This document shows, piece after piece, positions 1-7,908 of a stretch of DNA of 64,000 bases (positions are counted from its first letter, which is position 1; every line of letters starts with the position of its first letter). The DNA is taken from NCBI RefSeq assembly GCF_024218795.1, contig NZ_CP100400.1, positions 3,100,001 to 3,164,000 of the forward strand, written 5' to 3'. A program made the translations under genes and the position numbers. Source of the stretch: Halorussus aquaticus (GTDB lineage Archaea; Halobacteriota; Halobacteria; Halobacteriales; Haladaptataceae). The notes below the pieces were generated by a model. The model saw only the letters and a program-made list of their open reading frames with translations. It was not told the DNA's origin and made no database searches.

Positions 1-2008
1 CGTTCAGCGCCTCCCGCAGGCGCTCCTCGCTCGGCTTGGGGTCCTCGTCGAAGTCCATCCACAGGCCGCCACCGCCGCCGCCGCAGCAGAACGAGTTGTC
101 GCGGTTGCGGGGCATCTCGTCGAGTTCACAGCCCGTCGCCTTCACGATTTCCCGCGGGGCCTCGTACTCGTCGTTGTACCGCCCGAGGTGGCAGGGGTCG
201 TGGTAGGTGACGGTGTAGTCGAGTTCGGTCCCCGAGAGTCCGAGTTCGGTGAACAGGTCTTCGACGACCTGCGTGTAGTGGAACACGTCGTCCTCGGTCC
301 ACGAACACGCCTCGAACTCCGGATACTCGTTCTTGAACGTGTTGTAGCTGTGGGGGTCCGTGCAGACGATTTTGTCGTAGTCGCAGTCCTGAATCGCCTC
401 GGCGTTGTCCTCCACGAGCATCTCGTAGAGGCCCTCCTCGCCGACCCGGCGCACGTCGTTGCCGTCGGCCTGCTCGTCGTCGTAGAGGATGCCGTAACTG
501 ACGCCGGACTCTTCGAGGATAGTCGCCAGCGAACGCGCGACCTTCCGGTTGCGCTCGTCGAAACTCGGGTAGTCGCCGACGTACCAGAGGTACTCGACGG
601 ACTCATCGCGAGCGTCCGGAATCTCGAAGTCCAACTCGTCGGCCCAGTCGGGGCGTTTGCGCTGGGGTTCGCCGAACGTGTTGCCGTTCTGGAACACGTT
701 CATCATCGTGTCCTGCACGTTCGGGTCCATCTGGCCCGACTCGGTGAGCCGTCGGTTCATCTGCGTGAACTGCTCGACGTGTTCTATCTCGACCGGGCAG
801 GCGTCCATGCACGCCATGCAGGACATGCACGACTCCATCGTCTCGCTCGCGATGACGCTCTCGCCGGTCGCCACGCCCCCGTCGGTCGCGGCCTCCGCTC
901 CCCGGCCGGGCGAGTAGGTCTCGTCGACGGTGGCGTCCGTGATGATGGGCATCTCCTCGACGTTCCCGGCGTCGCGGTCCTCGCGGTACCGTTTCAGGTC
1001 GAGAATCACGTCGCGGGGGTCGAGCGGTCGGCCCGACGCTTTCGCGGGACAGACCGACGAACACCGACCGCACTTGGTGCAGGCGTCGTGGTCGAGCAGT
1101 TCCTTCCACGTGAAGTCCTCGATGGACCCGTGGCCGATCTCCTCGGGACTGGCGTCCTCGGGGACGCCCGGCAGGCGCTTGCCCGCCTTCTCGTCGCGGG
1201 TGACGACGTTGGCGAACGACGAGATCATGTGGAACGGCTTGGCGTAGGGAACCGCGGCCACGAACGCCAGCGCGAGCAGCGCGTGGGACCACCAGATTAC
1301 GGGGTAGGCCGCGGTCGCCATCTCGGGGCTGACCCCCGCGACCGCCAGCACGTCGTAGACGAACCACCCGACGAAACTCACCGTCTCGAAGGAGACGTCG
1401 CGGGTCGCGCTCGTCCCGAGGATGCGGACGCCCTCGGTGACGTAGCCGCCGACCCCGAGCAGGAACAGCGACCAGACGAACAGGTCGTCCTCGGCCGAGG
1501 TGTGGCGACCCCACAGCCGGTTGTTCTGGACCCAGTAGCGCCGGTAGATGGCCATCCCCACGCCGACCACGAACAGCAGGCCCATCGCGTCCATCACCAG
1601 CGAGTACGAGAGGTAGAACGCGCCGTTAAAGAACGACTCTTGGCCGAGTCCCTTGGTCCAGATGTCCATGTCGATGGCCAGAATCGTCGTCCCGATGAGC
1701 AGGGTCAGGAACCCCCAGAAGACGAACGCGTGCATCAGGCCCGCGTAGAGGTCGCGGTCGAACTGCTTCTGGTTCGAGAAGACGATTTTGGTCGCCGAGA
1801 CGATGCGGCCCGACAGGTCGTCGAGGCGGTCGAACCACGAGTCGGTCCCCTCGGCGTAGGTGGCGAACCGCTCGTAGACCCCGAACGCGAAGATGGCCAT
1901 CGCCACCGCCGCGAGGTAGTAGAAGATGGCCTCGCCCAGATGACCGATCTTCCAGAAGGTCGGGCGGGTCGCCTCGGCCCCCGCCTGCGCCAGCACAAAT
2001 CTTGCCAT
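1..2008 (-). CDS. Membrane heterodisulfide-reductase-like Fe-S oxidoreductase (HdrD/NarI type), 3' part missing
   Basis: About 669 N-terminal residues are present; the C-terminus lies beyond base 1. About five membrane spans occupy residues 25-260 (NarI-like), followed by two 4Fe-4S motifs (CTKCGRC..C near residue 308 and CMSCMACMDAC near 396) and two cysteine-rich CCG regions (DPCHLGRY and CCGGGGGG, near 620-645). The order quinone/haem-type membrane part, ferredoxin part, CCG part is that of HdrD/HmeD-like or GlpC-like proteins, which pass electrons between a soluble thiol or Fe-S partner and membrane quinone. The ATG at 2008 is chosen because a TATA-like element (minus strand, about 2034-2041) sits 26-33 bases upstream, giving a leaderless transcript. 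The true electron donor cannot be read from this window. Confidence 0.88.
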   Translation of the reverse strand, partial: MARFVLAQAGAEATRPTFWKIGHLGEAIFYYLAAVAMAIFAFGVYERFATYAEGTDSWFDRLDDLSGRIVSATKIVFSNQKQFDRDLYAGLMHAFVFWGFLTLLIGTTILAIDMDIWTKGLGQESFFNGAFYLSYSLVMDAMGLLFVVGVGMAIYRRYWVQNNRLWGRHTSAEDDLFVWSLFLLGVGGYVTEGVRILGTSATRDVSFETVSFVGWFVYDVLAVAGVSPEMATAAYPVIWWSHALLALAFVAAVPYAKPFHMISSFANVVTRDEKAGKRLPGVPEDASPEEIGHGSIEDFTWKELLDHDACTKCGRCSSVCPAKASGRPLDPRDVILDLKRYREDRDAGNVEEMPIITDATVDETYSPGRGAEAATDGGVATGESVIASETMESCMSCMACMDACPVEIEHVEQFTQMNRRLTESGQMDPNVQDTMMNVFQNGNTFGEPQRKRPDWADELDFEIPDARDESVEYLWYVGDYPSFDERNRKVARSLATILEESGVSYGILYDDEQADGNDVRRVGEEGLYEMLVEDNAEAIQDCDYDKIVCTDPHSYNTFKNEYPEFEACSWTEDDVFHYTQVVEDLFTELGLSGTELDYTVTYHDPCHLGRYNDEYEAPREIVKATGCELDEMPRNRDNSFCCGGGGGGLWMDFDEDPKPSEERLREALN

Positions 2009-2177
2009 GTTTTACACGGGGGAGACGATTCGCTTAAGTTTTACCGACTCAGGCAGCTTCCTCTGTCAAAAACGGACTCGGAGTTTACCGTTTTCAGTTC
2101 ACGCTCGACCGCACGGGTCGCGTCTCTCGCTCGACCAATCCAACCTTTTATTTTCGACTGTGACGTAGGGTGATACG

Positions 2178-2360
2178 ATGTCGAACGTGAACCGAAACGG
2201 TCGCGCCACGATTGGACCGACTCAACTGCGACTGATAATCGGTATCGCGGTCGTGACGGCTACTTTCACTTGGCTCGTAGCCCCGGCGGACTCCCGCCTT
2301 CTGGTCGCGGCAATCTCGGGACTAGTCTCGCTGGTGGCCACGACGCTGTTGCTCAAGTAA
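2178..2360 (+). CDS. Small two-helix membrane protein, unknown function
   Basis: A 60-residue protein with a short polar N-terminus and two hydrophobic segments (about residues 18-36 and 42-59) separated by a short loop. It has a T-rich, TATA-like stretch (about 2148-2156) upstream and is divergent from the Fe-S oxidoreductase gene. I do not recognise the family. It lies 193 bases ahead of the halocin-like gene, but nothing in the sequence ties the two together. The clear membrane pattern supports a real gene; a chance reading frame remains possible. Confidence 0.6.
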   Translation: MSNVNRNGRATIGPTQLRLIIGIAVVTATFTWLVAPADSRLLVAAISGLVSLVATTLLLK

Positions 2361-2394
2361 TCGGACCGATACGCAGTTTCTCGGCCAAGTCGGG

Positions 2395-2553
2395 GTCGAA
2401 CCGTCCACTCACCGATATCCGATATCGATATTCGATCAATTTTATCACATCTTATGCTGTATGCCCTCATGAGATAATTAATGATAGTTGAAAATAATAA
2501 AATCGACGTAGATATAAAAATTCTTTAATCTAGACGCGTGAAAATCCTGCTGC
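2395..2553 (+). promoter_or_regulatory. A+T-rich promoter region of the halocin-like gene
   Basis: This stretch is far richer in A+T than its surroundings. It has three closely spaced CGATAT-type hexamers near 2411-2435. A TATA box (GATATAAAAA, 2511-2520) lies about 34 bases before the ATG at 2554, and a second TATA-like stretch (TTCTTTAATC, 2521-2530) is placed for a leaderless transcript. The base composition suggests acquired DNA or a regulated promoter. Confidence 0.6.
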
Positions 2554-3366
2554 ATGTCACGAGATAGCCAAGACGAGCGTTCGTTCAGTCGTCGGAAATG
2601 TCTAAAGGGCATCGGTGCCGCTGGCGTGACATTCGGGTTCGCATCGAACCCTGCTTCGGCTAACGGGAAACTGAGGATAAAGCGAATCCGTGGCGGCAAA
2701 CGCTCTAAAGTAATCGAGGACGCGCGCTCCACCGACGAGTTCGAACTGTTCGCTACGGCGCTCCAGCGCGAAGGCATCTCGTTCGACGCGACCGAGGTCA
2801 ACGCTTTCAAAGTCTTTCCGGCGAGCGGTGGAAAGTTCGAACTCGTCTCGTTCGTAGACGACAGCGTCGATGCCGGTGGTGTGAACATCTCGATTCCGCT
2901 GGGCGGTGACTCCGTCGCCAAGGCGACGGTCACCGAACTCGACGACCGGGACCGCCCCGTCACCATCACCGAGTTCGGTCGGGGCGGCGTGGTTTCGACG
3001 AGTACTGCGAACGGTCTCGAAAACGTCTCGACCCGGACGACGACGACCAACGTCGGGGGAACGACGGTTACGAAGAAGACCCACGACCTCTCAGGATGGT
3101 TCAACGACGGTGAGGTCACCACGCAGGCGAGTTACTGTTCAGACTTTCCCGACACCATCGGGTGCGGAGACTGCAAGAACATGGTGACGATACTGAACTC
3201 GCTGTCGTGCAGTCTACAGACGGCCGCCTACTGTTCGTTCGTCACTGCCGAGACCGGCGTCGGTCCGCTCGCCTGTGCCGCGGCATTCGGAGTGCTCTGT
3301 CTCGTCGTGACGACCTTCGGAATCAGTAACCCGCAGGACGTGTGCGAGAAGGTCTGTGCCTGTTGA
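2554..3366 (+). CDS. Tat-exported halocin C8-like bacteriocin precursor
   Basis: A 270-residue protein. Residues 11-36 form a twin-arginine signal (SRRKCLKG, hydrophobic core, ASA at 34-36). Residues 37-190 are polar with many Thr and Val. Residues 195-270 hold ten cysteines (195, 204, 207, 219, 227, 241, 249, 264, 268, 270) around hydrophobic stretches and end in a Cys. This matches the plan of the halocin C8 precursor as I remember it: Tat signal, an N-terminal part acting as immunity protein, and a released C-terminal peptide of about 76 residues with ten cysteines in disulfides. The GCGDC motif at 203-207 resembles the GCSAC of halocin C8. No dedicated transporter or protease gene is adjacent. 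Activity against other haloarchaea is inferred only. Confidence 0.8.
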   Translation: MSRDSQDERSFSRRKCLKGIGAAGVTFGFASNPASANGKLRIKRIRGGKRSKVIEDARSTDEFELFATALQREGISFDATEVNAFKVFPASGGKFELVSFVDDSVDAGGVNISIPLGGDSVAKATVTELDDRDRPVTITEFGRGGVVSTSTANGLENVSTRTTTTNVGGTTVTKKTHDLSGWFNDGEVTTQASYCSDFPDTIGCGDCKNMVTILNSLSCSLQTAAYCSFVTAETGVGPLACAAAFGVLCLVVTTFGISNPQDVCEKVCAC

Positions 3367-3528
3367 CGCTCGCCGGGAGTCGTACCGGTTGCGGAACGTT
3401 ACCGACCTTCCACCCCCGACGTTGTCGGAGGGCCTCGAACGAACCCGGAGCGGGTGCAACGCTGTGACTCACCCGTTTTACCTGCAGAGGCGCGAAAGTG
3501 GTGTCCCGCTCTCTCTCCGGCCACCGAG

Positions 3529-4236
3529 TTAGAGGACCGCCCAGAGCAACAGCCCCGCACTCCCCACCACCACCGGAACGTCGGCCCGGGAGAACGACAG
3601 GGGCGGAAGCGTCGGATTCCACGCGAAACACCGGGCGCGGAGCGCGAGCGCGAACCTGTCGGCCCGCGAGAGCGCCCGCGCCAGTCCCGAGACGCCGACC
3701 AGTTTCATGCGTTCGACCAGCCCTCGCTGGTCGCCCAACCGGGCGGCCGAGGCGTCGCGAATCCGGCGCAAGTCCGCCTGCAGGACCGGCAGGAATCGGA
3801 AGACGAAGCCGACACCGGTGCCGAGCAGTCGCCCGGCCTTCCCCGGCACGACGCGCTGAATCGCGGCCCGCGAGTCCCGGACGGGGGTCGTCCGGAGGTA
3901 GGCCGCGCTCACGAGCAGGACGAGCACCACGCGATAGCTCGCTAACAGGCTCTCGACGCCCGCCTCCCACCGAACCCACGGCGCGCCGAGCGTCAGCGAG
4001 GAAATCAGCGGTCCCGCCAGCAGGAACGGGAAGACGAACCGGTACTCCACGAGGGCCTCGCGCGCGGCGACGCCCGACGCTCGCAGGACGACGAACGCGA
4101 CCACCGTCAGCGCGACCAGGCCCTGCGGGGTCGTGTGCGCGAACGCCGCGGCCGCGAACGCGACCTGAAAGCCGAGTTTCGTCCGGGGGTCGAGTCGGTG
4201 AGCGAGCGAGTCGCCGGGGCGATAGCTGAGTGTCAC
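3529..4236 (-). CDS. ecfT: Energy-coupling factor transporter transmembrane subunit EcfT (BioN/CbiQ family)
   Basis: A 235-residue membrane protein with about five or six hydrophobic segments and the family N-terminus (YRPGDSLAHRLDPRTKL). EcfT couples the ATPases to a substrate-binding S component; here the S component is BioY. The Arg-rich cytoplasmic stretch around residues 140-160 and the RARCF segment near residue 200 lie where EcfT coupling helices contact the ATPase. Translation starts at a GTG that overlaps the stop of the ATPase gene (GTGA), so the two are probably translationally coupled. It is the last gene of bioY-ecfA-ecfT. Confidence 0.9.
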   Translation of the reverse strand: MTLSYRPGDSLAHRLDPRTKLGFQVAFAAAAFAHTTPQGLVALTVVAFVVLRASGVAAREALVEYRFVFPFLLAGPLISSLTLGAPWVRWEAGVESLLASYRVVLVLLVSAAYLRTTPVRDSRAAIQRVVPGKAGRLLGTGVGFVFRFLPVLQADLRRIRDASAARLGDQRGLVERMKLVGVSGLARALSRADRFALALRARCFAWNPTLPPLSFSRADVPVVVGSAGLLLWAVL

Positions 4237-5003
4237 GGCTCCCGCTCCGGACTCGTGGACTCTCGTCCCGGGACTGGGGACTCCCGCTCCGACGCTGGCG
4301 GTACCCGGATTCCGAGGTCGGGCAGTCGCTCGCGCACCTCGGCGGGCGGAGCGTCCACGGCCACCTGTCCGTCGGCGAGTGCGACGATTCGGTCCGCGAG
4401 TTCGAGCGCGTCTCTGAGGTCGTGTGTCACGAGGACGACGCCGGTCCCCGCGTCGCGGAGCGCCCGGAGTTGCTCGACCACCGACTCGCGCGCCGGGGCG
4501 TCGAGACCGGTGAACGGTTCGTCCAGCACGAGGTGTCCGGGGTCCATCGCGAGCGCCCCGGCGATGGCCACGCGCTCGCGCTCGCCGCCCGAGAGTTCGT
4601 CGATGCGCTCGTCGCGGCGGCCCGCCATGTTCACGGCCGCGAGGGCCTCGCCGACGCGCCGGTCGATTTCCTCGCGCGGGAGGCCCAGATTCTCGGGACC
4701 GAACGCAACGTCCGCGCCGACCGTGGCCGCGACGAACCCGTCTCGGGGCTGCTGGAACACCATCCCGACCCGAGTCCGGGCGGCGACGAGGTCCTCCGAG
4801 ACCGGCGTGCCGTCCACCAGCACCTCGCCCTCGTCGGGGTCGAGCAGGCCGTTGAAGTGGCGGACGAGCGTGGACTTCCCCGACCCGTTCGGTCCCGCCA
4901 GCACGACGAACTCGCCGTCGGCGATGGACAGCGAGACGCCGTCTACTGCCGCGGGGCCGTCGTCGCCGCCGTACCGATGGCGCAGGTTTCGAGTCTCTAT
5001 CAT
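4233..5003 (-). CDS. ecfA: Energy-coupling factor ABC transporter ATPase (BioM type)
   Basis: A 256-residue ABC ATPase. Walker A is GPNGSGKST at 37-45, the Q loop is MVFQQP near 81-86, the signature LSGGE is at 137-141, Walker B (HLVLDEP) is at about 157-163 and the switch His is in VTHD. The last 30 residues are a low-complexity Ser/Pro/Glu tail. It lies 23 bases after bioY and overlaps ecfT. One ATPase gene is present, as in BioMNY systems where the ATPase works as a homodimer. It powers biotin uptake by BioY. Confidence 0.92.
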   Translation of the reverse strand: MIETRNLRHRYGGDDGPAAVDGVSLSIADGEFVVLAGPNGSGKSTLVRHFNGLLDPDEGEVLVDGTPVSEDLVAARTRVGMVFQQPRDGFVAATVGADVAFGPENLGLPREEIDRRVGEALAAVNMAGRRDERIDELSGGERERVAIAGALAMDPGHLVLDEPFTGLDAPARESVVEQLRALRDAGTGVVLVTHDLRDALELADRIVALADGQVAVDAPPAEVRERLPDLGIRVPPASERESPVPGRESTSPEREP

Positions 5004-5026
5004 CTGGTTCTGTGAGTCGCCGGGGT

Positions 5027-5608
5027 CTACTCCGCCGCTATCTGGTCGCTCCGGACGACGCCGACCGCGGCGGCCATCTTGAACGCCTCGGCCGGGATGA
5101 ACGCCACCGCGGCCGTGAGGAACGCTTTCTGGAGGGTCATGTCCAGCACGAACGCGAACCCGACCACGCCGAAGGCGTAGATGACGACCGTGCCGATCAC
5201 CATCGCGCCGACCAGACGGCCGAGTCCGCGCTCGGCGGGGTCACGAAGTCGAAGTCCGCCGTGAGCGACAGCGCCGATGGCGAACGCCGCGACGGGGTAC
5301 GACCAGAGGTACCCGCCGGTCGGGCCGAGCAGCGCGCCCACTCCCGCCGACCCGCCAGCGAAAATCGGTGCGCCGACCGCTCCGGCGACGAGGTACAGCG
5401 CCATCGAGACGCCGCCCCAAGAGGGGCCGAGTAGAATCCCGGCGAGGAAGACGCCCAGAACTTGGAGACTGACCGGTGCGGGCGAGAAGGGGTTCGGGAA
5501 CGAGACGTAGGCGAACGCGCCCGTGAGCGCGGCGAGCAGGGCCGCCCGCGCGACGTTCTCCGCGGTCTCTTCGCCGACCAACTCGACTGACGCGGTGTCG
5601 GTACTCAT
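5027..5608 (-). CDS. bioY: Biotin transporter substrate-binding subunit BioY
   Basis: A 193-residue S component with about six hydrophobic segments. It shows the BioY-like N-terminal core (FPNPFSPAPVSLQVLGVFLAG shortened: positions about 32-52), then GPSWGG and the GPTGGYLW segment near residue 95. BioY binds biotin at the outer face of the membrane. The ATG at 5608 is preferred over an in-frame start at 5704 because the longer version would run through the operator and the promoter of the divergent gene. First gene of the operon; a BirA-like operator lies directly upstream. Confidence 0.92.
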   Translation of the reverse strand: MSTDTASVELVGEETAENVARAALLAALTGAFAYVSFPNPFSPAPVSLQVLGVFLAGILLGPSWGGVSMALYLVAGAVGAPIFAGGSAGVGALLGPTGGYLWSYPVAAFAIGAVAHGGLRLRDPAERGLGRLVGAMVIGTVVIYAFGVVGFAFVLDMTLQKAFLTAAVAFIPAEAFKMAAAVGVVRSDQIAAE

Positions 5609-5622
5609 GGTCGCCACTCTCT

Positions 5623-5652
5623 CGTCAACCGAGATTATTTCTTCGGTTGACG
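5623..5652 (-). promoter_or_regulatory. BirA-like biotin operator overlapping the bioY promoter
   Basis: A perfect inverted repeat with 10-base arms CGTCAACCGA and TCGGTTGACG and a 10-base spacer. Read as a BirA site it is GTCAACC-N14-GGTTGAC, close to the known bacterial/archaeal BirA consensus (TTGTAAACC-N14/15-GGTTTACAA). The A+T-rich centre gives a minus-strand TATA-like element (about 5634-5640) some 26-32 bases before the bioY ATG at 5608. A bound repressor would therefore cover the promoter of a leaderless bioY transcript. Confidence 0.75.
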
Positions 5653-5675
5653 GCGTCCGTCTCGTTGCCGACAGA

Positions 5676-5685
5676 TTTTTATATT
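5676..5685 (+). promoter_or_regulatory. TATA box of the Cmi4-like gene
   Basis: TTTTTATATT lies 31-40 bases before the ATG at 5716, implying a transcript start near 5705-5708 and a leader of about ten bases. Confidence 0.6.
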
Positions 5686-5715
5686 GCGGTCCCGACCCAC
5701 CCACATCATAGAATA

Positions 5716-6318
5716 ATGGACGAGAAGACTGAGGAACTCCGTGACATCTTCATGGATGTCACCGACGAATCCACCGTCACCGAACAGCAGGAGGAGACCC
5801 ACGGGTCTCTGAGTTCGGAGGCGGCGGTCGAGGAGCGCCTCGAAGAGGTCATCTCGCGCATGCGCGACCACTACGACTTCGGGACGACGCTCTCGGACGA
5901 GGAACTCGTGACCGTGGTCCGTGGCTTCTACGCGGGCGACTCCGACGCGGAGATCGCCCGCGAACTCGGCGACGCTTCGCTCGGTAAGACTGTGTCGCGC
6001 GCCCGCATCGACCTCCATCTCATCCGCGACGCCGACGAAGACGCGCCATTCGACCTCGACGACCTCCGCGACCTCCTCGACGCCGACGCTTCCACCGGTG
6101 AGTGCGCCGAGGAACTCGACGTGAGCGAGTCCACGGTCAGACGCTACCGTCGGGTCGTCGAGGCCCAGCAGGAACGCCGCACCGTCAACGACCGGTTCCG
6201 CAACGAGTTCGAGAACGTGCTTCAGGACCGCGAACTCTCCGACCGGATGACCGAGGGCGTGCAGGAGGACGGTCTGGACGACGCGACCGAGGGGATGGAG
6301 ACGAACGTCTCCTTTTAG
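5716..6318 (+). CDS. Cmi4-like (conditioned medium-induced protein 4) family protein
   Basis: A 200-residue acidic protein, mostly helical and rich in Asp/Glu/Arg. The N-terminus (MDEKTEELRDIFMDVTDEST) resembles the haloarchaeal proteins annotated as conditioned medium-induced protein 4; I recall this family from memory, so the name is moderately sure. Residues 60-105 and 115-150 each look like helix-turn-helix units: SDAEIARELGDASLGKTVSRAR and CAEELDVSESTVRRYRR. This suggests DNA binding. The ATG at 5716 fits the TATA box upstream; an earlier in-frame start at 5647 would lie upstream of that TATA box. Confidence 0.75.
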   Translation: MDEKTEELRDIFMDVTDESTVTEQQEETHGSLSSEAAVEERLEEVISRMRDHYDFGTTLSDEELVTVVRGFYAGDSDAEIARELGDASLGKTVSRARIDLHLIRDADEDAPFDLDDLRDLLDADASTGECAEELDVSESTVRRYRRVVEAQQERRTVNDRFRNEFENVLQDRELSDRMTEGVQEDGLDDATEGMETNVSF

Positions 6319-6323
6319 AACGA

Positions 6324-6334
6324 CCTTTTTTCTT
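6324..6334 (+). terminator. T-rich terminator after the Cmi4-like gene
   Basis: A six-T run (6326-6331) follows the stop codon by seven bases, the usual form of an intrinsic archaeal terminator. Confidence 0.5.
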
Positions 6335-6384
6335 CGTCGGGTGTCCTCGGGCACCGCTCCTCGAAAAAATCTCGACCAAAAAAG

Positions 6385-6500
6385 TCCGCTCACTCGGGCG
6401 ACGCCCTCACTCGCGGTGAATCGCGCTCGCTTCGCTCGCACGGATGCTACTTCCGCATCGGTTGCTCAGTCGAGCGTCTGCTGTCGGCAGTCTGGCCGGG
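6385..6500. repeat. Intergenic cluster of short G+C-rich inverted and direct repeats
   Basis: The 276-base gap between the Cmi4-like and Cas4-like genes contains GGGC-GAC-GCCC (6396-6406), a tandem GCTCGCTT/CGCTCGC block (6424-6439) and GATGC-7nt-GCATC (6443-6459). The fragment CGGTGAA-TCGCG at about 6414 resembles a segment (CGCGGTTTCACCG) seen beside the in-frame palindromes at about 8870 and 52670. It looks like a decayed intergenic member of that family. A TATA-like AACTTTATCT (about 6557-6566) after it probably serves the next gene. Confidence 0.45.
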
Positions 6501-6594
6501 CGCTCGCTGGCCGTCCGCCAAAGAAGCAATTCGTTTCTTTACCGTAGCTAAGGGTGGCCAAACTTTATCTCTGAAGCCGGGACGAACCCTCCCC

Positions 6595-7263
6595 GTGTCG
6601 AAGATTCCGTTCAGCGAACTCGAAACCGCGGCGTACTGTCCGCGAAAGCTGTACTACCGGCGACGGGACGACGACTTCGAGGTGCCCGAACGAGTCGCCG
6701 AGCGCCGCGACCTCGCCTTCCGGTACGGCGATTTGCTCGACGCTCCCGACGAGCGACTCGCCGACCTACCGCTGGCGGTCGGCCCGACCGAGTTCAGGTC
6801 GAACCTCGACTACGCCAGACGGCGGTTCGACAAGGCGTGGCCCGCCATTCGAGACCCGAGCGAGCGCGACCGACTGACCGAGGGCAAGGACTGCCGGGGC
6901 GTCGTCCACAAAGTCCTCGCGCTCGACCCGCCGACGCCCGCGATGGTCTTCACCGGCGACCCGCCGGAACAGGGCGTCTGGGAGCCACAGACGGTGCGGA
7001 CCGTCGCCGCCGCCAAGGCGCTGTCGTGGACGTTCGAGCGACCGGTCGAACGCGCCTTCGTGGAGTACCCCACCCACGGCGTCGTCCGCGAGGTCGAACT
7101 GAACACCCGCCGGAAAGCCGCGTACCGGACGGCCGTCGGGGCGGTTCGCTCGCTCGACGGTCCCCCGCCGCGACTCCGCGGCAGCGCGAAGTGCGACGCC
7201 TGTGAGTACCGCTCGGAGTGCGGCGTCGTGACCCGGTCGCTGAAGTCACTACTGGGGTTCTGA
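6595..7263 (+). CDS. Orphan Cas4/Dna2-like (PD-(D/E)XK superfamily) protein, active site apparently degenerate
   Basis: A 222-residue protein from a GTG start. It has the Cas4-type cysteine pattern: Cys15 in AAYCPRKLYY and Cys200, Cys203, Cys209 near the C-terminus, which in Cas4 hold a 4Fe-4S cluster. Cas4 is a RecB-like nuclease. Here the region that should carry the catalytic Asp and the E-x-K pair (residues 100-130: GVVHKVLAL, MVFTGDPP) lacks both at the expected places. A single Q-containing helix (EPQTVRTVAAAKAL) is still visible. There are no other cas genes or CRISPR repeats in the window. It may be a structural or DNA-binding relative rather than a nuclease. Confidence 0.7.
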   Translation: MSKIPFSELETAAYCPRKLYYRRRDDDFEVPERVAERRDLAFRYGDLLDAPDERLADLPLAVGPTEFRSNLDYARRRFDKAWPAIRDPSERDRLTEGKDCRGVVHKVLALDPPTPAMVFTGDPPEQGVWEPQTVRTVAAAKALSWTFERPVERAFVEYPTHGVVREVELNTRRKAAYRTAVGAVRSLDGPPPRLRGSAKCDACEYRSECGVVTRSLKSLLGF

Positions 7264-7313
7264 ACTGTGAGTTCCGGACGAGTCTCGGTGTCACCGACGG
7301 CGCTGGTTCGACC

Positions 7314-7405
7314 CTATCGAGCACTGTGCTCGGGTCTCATCGAACACTCCCGTTCCGTCTCCCCGAACACTCCGACTCGGCCTCACCGAACGCTCTGTTT
7401 CGGGT
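7314..7405. repeat. Four imperfect 23-bp tandem repeats at the 3' end of the HalOD1 gene
   Basis: Units at 7314-7336, 7337-7359, 7360-7382 and 7383-7405 share the core TCGAACACTC with variation. The last unit contains the stop codon and final seven codons of the HalOD1 gene, so the array seems to have grown from that gene's 3' end. Confidence 0.55.
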
Positions 7406-7700
7406 TATCCACGCGTTCGCGGACGACGACGTAGCCGTCGTCCTCGATGGTCACCTCGTAGGCGGAGATGGTGAACGACACGCGCAGTCGCTCGGAGCGT
7501 TCGGCCGTCGTCTCGTACAGGCGGTCGAGCGCGTCGCCGTCGATGCTGTCGTACAGACGAACGTCCAGGTTCTGCGGTTCGACGTTCTCGACTGCGGCGA
7601 TTGCCTCGACGACGGTATCGCTGACGGGACCGTCGTTGTCTCGGTCGTGGTTCGCTCGGTAGAGTATCTCCGAGTTCGCGTCCTTCGTTGCGATCGACAT
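7383..7700 (-). CDS. HalOD1 output-domain protein
   Basis: A 105-residue protein made almost wholly of a HalOD1 domain (haloarchaeal output domain 1): V..AIAAVENVEPQNLD..LYDSIDGDALDRLY, then a two-strand hairpin (VSFTISAYEVTIEDDGYVVV). HalOD1 proteins are small, single-domain or follow receiver domains; the biochemical role is not established. It has no partner in an operon and its 3' end overlaps a tandem repeat array. Confidence 0.8.
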   Translation of the reverse strand: MSIATKDANSEILYRANHDRDNDGPVSDTVVEAIAAVENVEPQNLDVRLYDSIDGDALDRLYETTAERSERLRVSFTISAYEVTIEDDGYVVVRERVDNPKQSVR

Positions 7701-7908
7701 TGTCTATCCCTACCGATACCGTATTCGTAGCCTTCCTTTGTTATGTCCCGCCTGATATCGGTGGCAGGGACTCTCACAGCAGGTCCGACAGTCGCCGGTA
7801 ACGAAGTAACCACCGCCTACGTCCGACTGCACTCGGTCGGTTTCGAGCGACCGGGCGACGACTGTCGAACGACTCTCCGACCTCGCGTCGAACTCCCGGC
7901 CACGTGGG

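Noticed and set aside
188..2173. A 661-codon + strand frame opposite the Fe-S oxidoreductase
   Set aside because: The minus strand carries clear Fe-S and membrane motifs; the opposite frame is Val/Arg/Asp-rich shadow sequence.
6595..7263. A CRISPR-Cas locus around the Cas4-like gene
   Set aside because: There is no repeat-spacer array and no other cas gene within the window.
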